From NCBI RefSeq assembly GCF_029633865.1, contig NC_079216.1, forward strand, positions 65,724,013-65,788,012: a stretch of DNA of 64,000 nt. The letters are read 5' to 3'. Below are positions 9,671 through 19,615 of the stretch, piece by piece. This DNA is from Lampris incognitus (lineage: Eukaryota > Chordata > Actinopteri > Lampriformes > Lampridae). Below the pieces are notes generated by a model. The model had not been told where the DNA came from. It did no database searches and was given only the letters and a program-made list of their open reading frames with translations. The number at the start of each line of letters is the position of its first letter. The stretch's first letter is position 1. The position numbers and the translations under genes were made by a program.

Positions 9671-11677
9671 TCAGATTTGGGTTTCTTGAACCTTCTCCTT
9701 GTGACTAGTCTTAATGATGTAGGGCTCAGCGATGGTGCTGATGTGGCTGTGGTGCTGTCTGACAGAGCGGTGCAGAGAGTTGCCTAGGTTGTTCTGGGTC
9801 CAGTGGGCTCCATAGGCCCCTCGGCGCGATGAAGAAGATGAGGAGACGTACCCCGGTTTAAAGGTGTTGCTGTTGTGCTCGACCAAGGTAGGCAGCATCA
9901 GCCCTGCCTCATCAGAGACACAAGACCCAGAGTTTGGTGGTGGAACAGGAGGGACCTCCTCCTCCATCTGTATGATTTCTATGGTCTTGACTGCTGCCAC
10001 CGTGCTCCTCTGTTGATGTCGCTTGCGTAGCTTGTAGAATGCTATTAGCATTGCAGCAGCAAGTAGGGTGACGGCAACGAAACAGCCGATGATGATCTTG
10101 GTAGTCTTCATCACCTCATCTAGGCTGGCAGCTGGCCCACTAGGGACTCTGGCCGTTGGAATAGACACTTGCCGTGGAGTCTGTGTGTTCTGAAGCAGCA
10201 CGGTGGGTGTGGAGATGAAGACTGGCTGAAAGACAGAAGGTGAGGCAGGGACAGTTGGCTTGGGTTTAGGGGTCTCTTCCACTGTGGGCTCTAAGATCTC
10301 CACTGTTACCGTGGTGAAGTAGGACAGGATGGAGGTGTTGAGCTCAGCATTACTGACATTCAGGTAGGCTGATGCATTGGAATTTCCTGCCATGTTTGTC
10401 ACCATGCAGGTGTACACCCCTGTGTCTGATGGAAGAACGTTGGAGAAGTTGAGTGTTCCATCATTAAGGACTGATATTCGTGGGTGAGCTGAACCATGTG
10501 TCAACACTGTCCCATTGGGGAGAAGCCATCGAACAGAGCTCATGGCGGCTGTGCGACACTTCAATTCTGCCACCCTCTCTGCTGAGATGTTCAGGTCTCT
10601 AGGAGCATCCAGAATGAATGGTGCTGAACACTGAAAGGTGGTCTGATCCACCTCCACCAGGTATCGTCCTCTCATATGGGCCGGGGTGTGGCACCGTCCA
10701 CAGCATGTGGAATTAGTGGGAATGTATTCTCTGAGCCACCAAGAGAGCCACACTACATCACAGTCACATCGCCAAGGGTTGTGGTGCAAGTGAAGCTCCA
10801 CTAGGTACTGTAGAGGGGTGAAGAGGTCATGTGGGAGGGATGAGAGGTTGTTATGGGCTAAATTTAGCTCCACCAAGGCTGTAATGTCATCAAATGCATT
10901 CCTCTCAATTGTTGTGATAGCAGAATTCATAATCCACAGTTTACGCAAGGACTTGAGCCCACGGAAGGCCCCAGGCTTCAGCTCAGGGAAAACATTCTCT
11001 GAAATCTCTAGTTCCTCCAATCCTACCAATGGAGAAAGATTGGGAAACTCCCTCAGGTTACACATCCCCAGATTGAGGTACTTGAGATTTTGGAGGCCCT
11101 CAAAGGCCCCATCAGAGATATATTCCAACTTCCTCAGTTCTCCCAGATCCAGTCTCATGAGGGAGGGGACACGGTTGAAAGCGTAGGAGGGGATGCTCTC
11201 AATGGGGTTGTTCCTAAGCCACAGCTCCCTCAACTTGGACAAGTACTCGAAGGCTCCACTGGGTATGACTGTCAGTCTGTTGTCAAACAGCTCTAAGGTG
11301 TTGAGGCTGGTCAGGCCATTGAAGGCACCCACCTCAATCTGCCTGATAGCATTCCTGCCCAACTGCAGCACCTCCAGATGATGCAAGTGCCTGAAGGTAT
11401 CTGCCTGGATGGTTTCTATACTGTTCTCCATCAGGTTCAGGTACCTGGTGTTAGGTGGGATGTTGGGAGGTACCCTTACCAGACTTCGGCGAGTACACAC
11501 CACCTTGCTGAGCTGGTTCGTGCAGGAGCACACACCCGGACAGTTCTGTGGATTGGCTGAGCCCTGCGCTGGGCCTGCAGCCTGGCACACACTAAGAGCT
11601 GGCACCATGAGGGAGAGCACGGCGAGCAGGGCTGCTTTCCAGGTAGGCTGCAGAGTAACCCGGCCCAGAGGACTCAT
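9671..11677 (-). CDS. lrrc4: LRRC4 / netrin-G ligand 2, synaptic adhesion protein
   Basis: A 668-residue type I membrane protein in a single coding exon. Order: signal peptide (about 1-34); LRRNT cap with Cys46, 50, 52 and 61; about nine leucine-rich repeats (75-300); LRRCT cap (NPWRCDCDVVWLSWW, Cys to 350); one Ig domain (Cys374-Cys424, DTGVYTCMV); a Pro/Thr-rich stalk; a transmembrane helix (about 527-547) followed by KLRKRHQQRS; and a cytoplasmic tail ending ETQI, a class I PDZ ligand. Seven NxS/T sites fall in the ectodomain. From the family: LRRC4 binds netrin-G2 across the synapse and PSD-95 through its tail, and promotes excitatory synapse formation. Residues such as NTRYLNLMEN, CTRR and YIPTNSTCCGRC favour LRRC4 over LRRC4B or LRRC4C. 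The start is supported by an in-frame TGA 15 nt upstream. The frame is intact. Fish may carry two lrrc4 copies, and I cannot say which this is. Confidence 0.95.
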   Translation of the reverse strand: MSPLGRVTLQPTWKAALLAVLSLMVPALSVCQAAGPAQGSANPQNCPGVCSCTNQLSKVVCTRRSLVRVPPNIPPNTRYLNLMENSIETIQADTFRHLHHLEVLQLGRNAIRQIEVGAFNGLTSLNTLELFDNRLTVIPSGAFEYLSKLRELWLRNNPIESIPSYAFNRVPSLMRLDLGELRKLEYISDGAFEGLQNLKYLNLGMCNLREFPNLSPLVGLEELEISENVFPELKPGAFRGLKSLRKLWIMNSAITTIERNAFDDITALVELNLAHNNLSSLPHDLFTPLQYLVELHLHHNPWRCDCDVVWLSWWLREYIPTNSTCCGRCHTPAHMRGRYLVEVDQTTFQCSAPFILDAPRDLNISAERVAELKCRTAAMSSVRWLLPNGTVLTHGSAHPRISVLNDGTLNFSNVLPSDTGVYTCMVTNMAGNSNASAYLNVSNAELNTSILSYFTTVTVEILEPTVEETPKPKPTVPASPSVFQPVFISTPTVLLQNTQTPRQVSIPTARVPSGPAASLDEVMKTTKIIIGCFVAVTLLAAAMLIAFYKLRKRHQQRSTVAAVKTIEIIQMEEEVPPVPPPNSGSCVSDEAGLMLPTLVEHNSNTFKPGYVSSSSSSRRGAYGAHWTQNNLGNSLHRSVRQHHSHISTIAEPYIIKTSHKEKVQETQI

Positions 11678-11702
11678 GGTGTGGAGGGCTCATTATTCTG
11701 CA
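11678..11702 (-). other. lrrc4: lrrc4 5' UTR edge with probable 3' splice site
   Basis: On the minus strand, TCTCACCCCACCATGCAG precedes AATAATGAGCCCTCCACACC and then the ATG. The CAG (11698-11700) after a C-rich tract is a credible splice acceptor, leaving about 20 nt of leader in the coding exon. This agrees with LRRC4 family genes having their coding sequence in one exon preceded by non-coding exons. Confidence 0.5.
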
Positions 11703-12600
11703 TGGTGGGGTGAGATGGCACACACCGGAGGACAGACCACCCTAGCCTGGCCGGAGCAGGGCAGGCATCCCAACTTCCATCGACAGTGCAGAGAGACGCT
11801 ACGCAGAAATAAGACAGAGGGAGAGTGGGTGAGAGAGAGAGCGCGAGAGAGAGAGAGAGAGAGCGAGAGAGAGACAGATTAGTGTGAGAGATGCAGCAGA
11901 GGAAACGGATTGCAGCAATAAAAAGGAGGTCTGAAAAACATTATCCATCACCTACCTCATTAGTTGGAAAGTGCTCCTTTTTGCCTCCAACCGAATGTCA
12001 CAAATAGCAGTCATGTATAACATTCATTTATGATTTTCTTCCAAAGAGAGATGTTAGCTGAAAAAAGATGTTTTGCGATTTTTCTCTCCCCGAAAAAGTG
12101 TGGTGGCCCTCTGCTCATCAAAGGTACAAAATGGCTCCTGTTATTGGGTATTAAGAGCGGCACGGAAAACCCTCGGAGCCATCAGTAAGGCCAGGCAGGC
12201 TGGGCAGGTACCTGGATCCCTCGTGCTCCGCTGACTGCCCACCTACCAGGCTGCAGACTCCCAAACATATCCTCACCCCAGATGAATCACAAAGCTCCAT
12301 AATGCAGTTTGGTAAGATAGAGGAGGAGAGAAGAAGTGACCAACAGAAGTGAATAAATACCCTTAGCTGGCCAGTCCTGATGCATGTGTCGGCTGGTCAG
12401 CTAGTTGCCCGTTTGGCAAAGAGACCTCTCTCTCGCTCTCTGTGACTTTGCCAAGGGCTAGTCGGTCGCTGATTTGCCCTATTCTAATGGAGAACGAAAG
12501 ACACCCAGCACAGTCATCCCCCTCTCCTCTCCTCCTCTGTGTTCCTCTCCTTTTCCTCCTTGTGTTGAGCTGGCCCTGGTCAGAGCAGCTGCAGGCTGCT
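11703..12600. other. Intron or upstream region of lrrc4
   Basis: A GA-rich run at about 11820-11875, then moderately GC-rich unique sequence. No independent gene is seen. It is probably the intron between the coding exon and an upstream leader exon. Confidence 0.45.
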
Positions 12601-13635
12601 GAGTGCACAGTTAGCAGTAATCCGTCTATTCCTCCTTGGGGGGGGGGGGGGTCGGGTTGGTGGGAGAGATGGTGGCGCTGGCAAAGGGGGGGGGGTGGAG
12701 AAGAGAAGGAGCTACACTCCCGGAGCTTCGCAAAAAAAAAAAAAAAAAAGCGGTCGGAGGAGAGGGAGAGGAAGAGTGCGCTCTTGTCCTCCTCTGCAAA
12801 GAGAGAAGACAGAGGTTGGTGCTGAAGAAGATGTGCGTGGTCGTGAGCTCCGTATCCGTGTCCAAAAGCAGAAGCGGGTATTGAGGTTTTCCTCTCTCGG
12901 CTCGTCGTGTCTCTCCGGGCTGTCTCCTGCAGTATTCCTCTCTTTTTCTCATTCGTCAGTTTTTGTCTTTTTGTCTTTTTGTTTCTGTCCTTGTCCAGAG
13001 CTGAGGTAGTAAGTTGTATCAGTTAGCCCTCTGTGTGGCTGTCAGACTTGCGGCTGGCTGGTGGGCTACTGCAGTAACCAGTGTAGAGTGGAGCGAGGGG
13101 GGGGGTCAGGGGGAGCTTGTGAGAGGGGCAGAGAGGGGGGGTAAGGGGGAGGGAGAGAGAGAGAGAAACAGTGACGGATCCAGAGCGAGAGAAAGATAGA
13201 GCAGGAGTGTGTGAGAGAGAGATGAAGAAGAAACACGCGAGTACTCCAACAAGCAGCCCACCGTCACAGCAGCGGCGGCGGTGGCGGCGGCGGCAGCAGC
13301 AGGAGAAGCATCCCAGTCGCCCTCTCCTCTTCTTGTTTATTCCACAATCTCTCCCTCTCTCTCTCTCCCCCCCCCCTATTTTCCCCCCTTCAGTGTATGT
13401 CGATGTTGCAGGCAGCTAAGACGCTCTCTCTGCCCCCCTCCCTTTGTCCTTCAGTGGGAAACGTGAATGTACTGCTGACGCACTCCCCTCAGCTGCTCAG
13501 CCAGCCTCAGAGCAGTGCATTGGTTTGATGCAGTGTTCCTGTGTATTAACACATTCAACCTCCCCCTCCTCCCCTACACCTCCCCCTCCCTCCCTCCCAT
13601 CACTGTAACTCTCCTCTCCCGTCTCTCTCACTCAC

Positions 13636-13671
<36 letters not shown>

Positions 13672-14460
13672 CGTTACTACATATCCCACCTCCTATCTCT
13701 TCGCTCCCACCACTTTCCCTAGGCTGACCCGCCCACCTCCTCCCCCCCTCCCTCCCTTCTTCCCCGCCACCAAACCCCGTGTTCAAAATTAAACGCCTCG
13801 ACTTTCGGTGTACTGTGTCATAGAGAGACAGGAGGTCAGGTTCTGTGCTTCAGCTCCACGCTGTTCCCGTGTTCTCCTTCCCCCGGAGCTCAACGGTGTC
13901 CGTGTTTTCCGGCGGAGATTACAGCGCCGCCGCTGCTCCGCGCCCCGTGTGAGGCACGGCTCTGCTGAGCATCTCCCCTATGAGTTATCACTGTAAAGAT
14001 AGAAGGTGTCCCTCATTTTTCCTCCCTTGCAGTACATGGGTAAGTGAGAGGTGTGTGTGTGTGTGTGTGTGTGTTGGAGGGGGGCTCTGTGACATCACAG
14101 AAGGCTGAAATGCTGACTCTGCTTCCTTCTGTCTGCTGGGCAGTCTTCTCCTCAGGGGAGAGAGCGAGAGCGAGAGAGCAAGAGAGAGGGGGGGGGGGAG
14201 AGAGACGGGGGAGTGAGAGAGGGAGATAGAGAGAGGGGGGCGGGAGAGAGAGGAAGAGAGAGCGGGAGAGAGGGGGGAGGGAGCGGGAGAGAGAGAGAGA
14301 GCGAGGGGGAGGGAGGGAGAGAGAGATAAAAGAGCTTGCACATAGTTATCTCCGAAAGAGGCAAGAAAAAGAAAGAAAAAGAAGGGGAAGGGAGAGAGAC
14401 ACAGACAGGCAAAGGGAAAGAGAGATGGAGCGGAACAGGAGGCGATAAATCATTTCTGTG
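12601..14460. promoter_or_regulatory. Purine/pyrimidine- and CpG-rich block, candidate lrrc4 promoter/leader exon
   Basis: A run of poly-G, poly-A, GA and CT tracts (12640-12760, 13080-13230, 13340-13680, 14050-14330) surrounds a GC-rich patch with several CpGs at about 13860-13965 (GCGCCGCCGCTGCTCCGCGC). Its position 2-2.5 kb upstream of the lrrc4 start fits a TATA-less neuronal promoter. No TATA box is obvious. The serine/leucine- and arginine/glutamate-rich open frames here come from the tracts. Confidence 0.35.
14033..14039 (+). other. Possible 7-nt microexon on the plus strand
   Basis: A strong 3' splice site (TTTTTCCTCCCTTGCAG, ending 14032) is followed after TACATGG by a near-ideal 5' splice site (GTAAGTGAG from 14040). 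The pair is on the strand opposite lrrc4, where an overlapping host gene would run. It may be chance. Confidence 0.2.
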
Positions 14461-15081
14461 TCCTTGGTGAAACAGGTGCGTGGAACAATATAGAGGGAGG
14501 AAGAGGAGGGTACCTTAGAAGAAGAGGAGGCTAGGGAGAGAGGAGGAGAAGGAGGAGGAGAGACGAGGAAAAGTGATGCCCCGTCGTCTCCTCCGTGAAA
14601 AGGTGATGAAAGGCGACAGAAAAGAGGGATGGGGACCGAGGAGGAGGAGGAGGTGAGGGAGGAGCGCTTATAGTATTGGATCGGGCATCATTTAAATGCA
14701 GGCGAATGAGTCTCCCCCCATGGTCACCCCCCGCCTTCTCTGTTTTTCTCCCTCTCCTCCCTTCTCTCTCTCTGCTCCTCTTCCCTCCCTGTCTTGGATA
14801 GTTTGCTCGTTGCTTGGGCTGGTGATAAGATAATCGGTCGTTTTACAGCAGAGAGGCGCTCATTCATTTTAACATACGGTACATGCTGCCAATAATGAAC
14901 GTGCCACCATCAATTTCACTTTTGATTTGGTTCAGTTTGGATAATGAGGTGGACATGTTTGCGATACAAAAAAAGCCCATGAGGTGAAGAGGGTGTTGTG
15001 AAATTCATGCTGCATGTCCACCGTGGGCAGTGTGGATGACGAGGACCTGCTGACGGTGGTCTGAACGGATGTGACGTCACT
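14461..15081. other. No gene; GA-rich then unique sequence
   Basis: GA-rich to about 14680, then unique-looking sequence. Nothing coding is visible. Confidence 0.45.
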
Positions 15082-15703
15082 CACTACGTTAACACGATGT
15101 TAGAAAAAGTGGATTTATTGTGTTAGTCCGGCTAAAACTGGACTTTTAAAATACAGGTCAACGTGTCAGTCCGACTGAAATCGTACTAAATCGAATGTCT
15201 CGAAGTCGGACTAACACCTGGATGACGCAGTTGGGGATGGATTTACTCAGGCATGTATACGCTTCAATCGGCACCGAACTGGCCTAGGCGTTCTGGGCAG
15301 GATCCATAGTTCCCACAGCGGTCTTTCACCCGGAAGTGTGAATATGGATGGAAGGAGAACGCGGAATGGCGAACTATTTAAGAAAGTGGCGGAAAAGTTG
15401 TACCAAAAGTAAAGCGTAGAGTACGTATGAAGCGTACAGCGCTGTAAAGCTGTCCATGTCCACGCTTGCTGATTGCTAACTTGTTTGCTATGTGACGCAA
15501 CAGGTCAACTGGAAGAAGGTCCAATAGCAACCATCTGAAAGGGGGCACATCGCCACCTACCGCACCGGGGCGGACATACTTCCGTCTATAAATCGATTCT
15601 CCCCGGTTCTTGTATACTGGGACAACGACAGTAGTCCAGTTACATGGCCTAATCGAGCTACCACTGTAGCTGGACTTCACTGTGCATGTAAACGCAGCCG
15701 CTG
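15082..15703. repeat. Probable degenerate MITE-like dispersed repeat
   Basis: The left end (TACGTTAACACGATGTTAG, GTTAGTCCGGCTAAAACTGG) and right end (TAGCTGGACTTCACTGTGC, ATGTAAACG) look like inverted ends of a teleost dispersed element family. Inside are repeated GTCCGACT motifs. No protein is encoded. The boundaries are approximate. Confidence 0.4.
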
Positions 15704-16286
15704 ACTGAAGCGGTTTACAGGAGTAAGCCAAGAGGACAGATGCATGTTCTATGATCCACTGTTGGGTCATGTATATTTAATCGAATAATACATTATACTA
15801 AATTAAATATGATGCTCGGTAGAGCATTCTCTGGAAATAGTGGGGACAGTGTTATCCTTGTCCGTGCATTTTCCAGACAGTGATTTAATTTGAAATACAA
15901 CACAACAGTTCATATCAACATTTTCATCCATTTTTCAAAAGACCTGTTGCTGAAAGAGCGTTCCAGCCATATGCTAAGTAACCTCCGCTTCTCTTGCAGG
16001 AAGTTCAAACAAAATGCTTTCGTTAGATTTTTTTCCCCCCTTCCCTTTGGTCACTTTATGTCGTGTTTATATAGGTCACATTATATGGTTTTTTTCAGGG
16101 CCAATACCTATTACTGGTAAGTTATGGAGGCTGGTAGCCGATATTTGGGGCCGATTTGGATTGTTTATTAGTCCGAAACCCGCCGTCCACCCTTTTCCTT
16201 TTATTTTTTAATGGGGAGTACTACATGTCTGTAGTTATAGCGTTATAAATATGATATTATAAAGCTTAGTGGTTATTCTTCAATAA
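15704..16286. other. No recognisable feature
   Basis: AT-rich intergenic or intronic sequence. No coding or repeat signal seen. Confidence 0.45.
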
Positions 16287-16415
16287 GCCCTGTGATGGCC
16301 TGGCGGCCTGTCCATGGTGTCTCTCCACCTGCCACCCAATGACTGCTGGGATTGGCTCCAGCATACCTGCAACCCTGGGTAAGGATAAGCGGTTTGGATA
16401 ATGGATGGATGGCTA
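16287..16415 (+). mobile_element. SINE-B 3' tail (L2-like)
   Basis: GATGGCCTGGCGGCCTGTCC through GGGATTGGCTCCAGCATACC to AAGGATAAGCGG and TTTGGATAATGGATGGATGG. This is the L2-like tail and terminal ATGGATGG repeat of a 5'-truncated copy. Confidence 0.8.
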
Positions 16416-16789
16416 TATAGCCTTTGGACCGTCGGTCACACCTCAATATCATATGATACTAGATCACATTATATTACAATATCATTTTGGATGTCTTATG
16501 ATTAAAGGAGAAAAGAAGGTGGTAGTGAGGAAGAAGAGAAAAAAGAAGTAAAAGTAGAGCGAGTCAACCTAGTTTCCTAGTATGTGATGAGGAGGTGAGC
16601 TTTGATGTAAATGCTGTTTCTTCCTGGCCTCCTCAACGTTATCACGTTTCTTGCAGGGATGGGCTGCATGATCCAGAAAGGGCCGGTGTGGGTGCAGGTC
16701 TTTGTTCCAACCAAGCAGTTGCACACCTGAGTCCAGGTGCCCGGGAAGATGTTTTCAGTAGGGGGGCTGCCAACTAAAATGAAAAGTAT

Positions 16790-17703
16790 TGTGGCGAGCC
16801 GGCGTGGAAGAATGAGTCAAGAGGCAGAGATTGCTTTTTAATCGCAACTCCCGTGCCCCATACACCGCACGACCCCGGGTTCATTCATTCATCATCTTCA
16901 GCCGCCTCTCCGGGGTGGGGTCGCGGTGGCAGCAAGCTAAGTAGGGCACTCCAGACGTCCCTCTCCCCAGCAACGCCCTCCAGCTCCTCCTGGGGGATCT
17001 CAAGGTGTTCCCAGGCCAGATTAGACATGTAGTCCCTCCAGCGAGTTCTGGGTCTACCCCGGGGTCTCCTCACAGTTGGCCGCGCCCAGAAAACCTCCAA
17101 ACGAAGGCGCTCAGGAGGCGTCCTAATCAGATGCCTGAACCACCTCAACTGGCTCCTTTTGACACGAAGGAGCAGCGGCTCTACTCCGAGCTCCCTCCGG
17201 ATGTCTGAGCTCCTCACCCTATCTCTAAGGCTGAGCCCAGACACCCTACGGAGGAAACTCGATTCAGCCGCTTGTATCCACGATCTCACCCTTTTGGTCA
17301 CTACCCAAAGCTCATGACCATAGGTGAGGGTTGGAACCAAGACTGACTGGTAAATTGAGAGCTTTGCCTTCCGGCTCAGCTCCCTCTTCACCACAACGGT
17401 CCGGTATGACCCCGGGTGTGCTCTTTTATTCACACCGGCCAAAACGGACCAGAACTGACAATAGCATAATGGGTCTGCCCCCCATGTCCCAAGTGGCGAC
17501 ATCAGTCCCAGTCCTACAGTCAGTTAGTCAGTAAAGTGTCTCCTACTTGGTCTGAGTCGAACCTCCAAAACAACAACGCAAGAATAACCACAACATAAAC
17601 ACCACATCATTAAAACGCAGCATTAACAATCCCATCAGCCATTGCGCTCCCGCAGCGCAGAACCGCCGACAGTCAAGAGCGACCGCCTCCCCCGGTCGCT
17701 ACA
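16790..17703 (-). mobile_element. Solo LTR, split by a LINE insertion
   Basis: Reverse-complemented, it begins TGTAGCGACCGGGGGAGGCG and ends CCGGCTCGCCACA, i.e. TG...CA ends. An AATAAA lies on the minus strand at 17425-17430, as expected in an LTR. The flanks GTAT and GCAT may be a 4-bp duplication with one change. Without the LINE and its duplication the LTR is about 377 bp. No gag-pol sequence is present, so the internal region was lost by LTR-LTR recombination. Confidence 0.6.
16881..17407 (-). pseudogene. 5'-truncated LINE C, reverse transcriptase C-terminus
   Basis: The minus strand encodes RTVVVKRELSRKAKLSIYQS, LTYGHELWVVTKR, SSFLRRVSGLSLRDRVRS, LRWFRHLIRTPPERL and GRPRTRWRDYMSNLAWE, then a stop and a (TGAA)n tail. 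This is the C-terminal domain of a common teleost non-LTR element. The 10-bp duplication GACCCCGGGT (16871-16880 and 17408-17417) marks the insertion into the LTR. Truncation begins right before RTVVVKREL. Confidence 0.88.
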
Positions 17704-18066
17704 GCATGACGTCATTGTTTTGTTTGTAAGGCACTTGTGTAGCAGATTTGGAATGGAGTCTTTACTCACTTTATTATTAAAACTACATCCCATACAGCCC
17801 TGCCCACTGTTTAAGCTAAAGGCATGTTTTATTTTATTTTTTTGCATTTGTACGTTAGGAAAAGTTAGGCATACTGTTAGGTCTAAGATGTTACACAACC
17901 ACCTGCCACTACTGGGGGGTGGGGGCAACTCCCCCCTTCCCACGCTAATGCCCGAGTCTACAAATCAAGGGCCTCAGCAGAGACTACTGGTCGACGAATA
18001 GAATCAGGTGTGTAACTGCTTGGTTGGAACAGAGACTTGCACCCACACCGCCCTTTCTGGATCATG

Positions 18067-19185
18067 TGGCTCGTGGCTGTCAGCATCATCGTGTGTGGAA
18101 ACATAAAGAGCGAGGTAAAAAAGCCTCGTAGGTTAGGAAAAAGAAACGTCTGGGGAAAAAAAACACCTCATCTAATGCTCCCAATTGCCATTAGGTAAGG
18201 AGTTTTAGTGTGAAGGGTGAGAGAGCGGGAGGAAAAAAAGTGAGAAAAGGAGAGCGAGGCAGGGGAGATGAGGGAGGGAAGAAGGGAAGAAGATAGCGAT
18301 TTGTTAAGGTAGCGTCGGCAAGCCCGGCCAGTTAATTGATAGCCACAGTTGTAGCCAGTGGCCATGAGCAAGGAAAGGTCAGTAAGCACACTGAATATAT
18401 ATTTCCCCTCTCTCTCTTATCTTCTCCCAGTGGTCGAGCTGCTTGTCAGGTTGAGGAGTACCAACCGCATCTGTCTTGTTATGTGCCATCCAGTGTTTTC
18501 TTTCAATACATTAAATGAGGAAGAGAAAGAAAGTCGTCCGAGGATTAATATCATGTCCTTTTTTTTTTCTTCTCCACAGCTTATCGTATTTACCGAGTTA
18601 TGCTTTGTAAATTGATATTAGCATGTCGGATGTGTCAGTCCCACTTTAAATATAGCTGACCTTTCTGTAAGTCATCTCCCAGTCTTGTGCGAGTTAGAAA
18701 TGCCACAGTAACTAAATTACAAGGATTTTGCCTTGTCTAGTTTCACAAATTATGAAGCCGGATGTCCATCATGCCCAAATAGAGGATACAAGTGCTAAAT
18801 GTCAACGTGAGCCGTAGCTTTAATCCGACATCAAAACGTGATTGTTTTGCCAAATGCAATATCAGTAAGCAACCTTGTTGTGTGCAGTATGTTTTTGAAC
18901 AGTGTGATTCAGAGCAGATGTGCTGTGCTGCCCCGTCCGCTCCTCCAGCTGGACATGTAGATTTCCAGCTGGCGTGCAGGCCCAGCCCACCTTGTTCTGG
19001 CCGTCTCCAGAGCACCACTCGCCATGCAAGCCTGGCAACAAAGATTAAATAAGAAGAAGAGTGACATGGGATGTAAGTGAAGTCCAGTGAGGGGTGTAGG
19101 TCGGTGCCAGCCATGCCAGGTTAGATTGGGGCTTGTCATAGAGCTTTGTAGGCCATAAGTGGTAGGGGGTTAGAAACCGCGAGAC
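18067..19185. other. No recognisable feature
   Basis: Mixed-composition sequence with GA-rich patches near 18210-18290. No coding frame with family motifs is seen. Confidence 0.45.
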
Positions 19186-19615
19186 CCCAGATAGCATCCG
19201 GATGTGGGCCACTTCAGGCAATGATGCGGCACCGATGGCCTTCTTCTGGCCCTGACAAACTGGATGTGAGCCTGAATTGTCCCACATGTTATGATAGCAA
19301 ATATGGCCCAAATATGCCAAATCAAATGTGGGCCTTTTTTTGGCAAAGCTGCGGTGCTCTTGGCAACATGTAATCTGGATGTGACCCTGAAGTGGCCCCG
19401 TGTGGTAAATGGTGAATATGGCCCAAATATCACAAAACAAATATGGGCCATCTTTGGCAAATATGTGGCACATGCAGCATTGCTATGGCTTGGTTCTGGC
19501 CCAGATCTGGCAAACAGGAGCGGATCGCCCAAGTGCCATCATTCCACGCGGTATGTGGGCCGGATGAAGTGTCAGTGTGGAACGGGTCCGGGCCACAGCA
19601 ATTTTGCTATCTGGG
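19186..19615. mobile_element. 430-bp MITE-like element, copy 1
   Basis: It starts CCCAGATAGCATCCGGATG and ends TTTTGCTATCTGGG, so the ends are short inverted repeats (CCCAGATAGCA). The interior repeats the words ATGTGGGCC and GGCCCAAATAT several times. A second copy about 90% alike lies at 46631. No target duplication could be read. Confidence 0.75.

Larger units (their letters stand above)
16668..18066. mobile_element. DNA element with ~66-bp terminal inverted repeats, hosting an LTR and a LINE
   Basis: The left arm at 16668-16733 (CATGATCCAGAAAGGGCCGG, TTTGTTCCAACCAAGCAGTT) matches the reverse complement of 18001-18066 (CCCTTTCTGGATCATG) with few differences. The space between is largely filled by a solo LTR, itself interrupted by a LINE. 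Without these, the element is well under 600 bp and has no transposase. I could not read a target duplication. Confidence 0.7.

Noticed and set aside
10818..11186. Plus-strand frames opposite lrrc4
   Set aside because: They are antisense shadows of the leucine-rich repeat coding region, with no motif or start context of their own.
13171..14412. Several frames rich in Ser/Leu/Pro or Arg/Glu upstream of lrrc4
   Set aside because: Composition comes from GA/CT tracts. No conserved domain or splice support.
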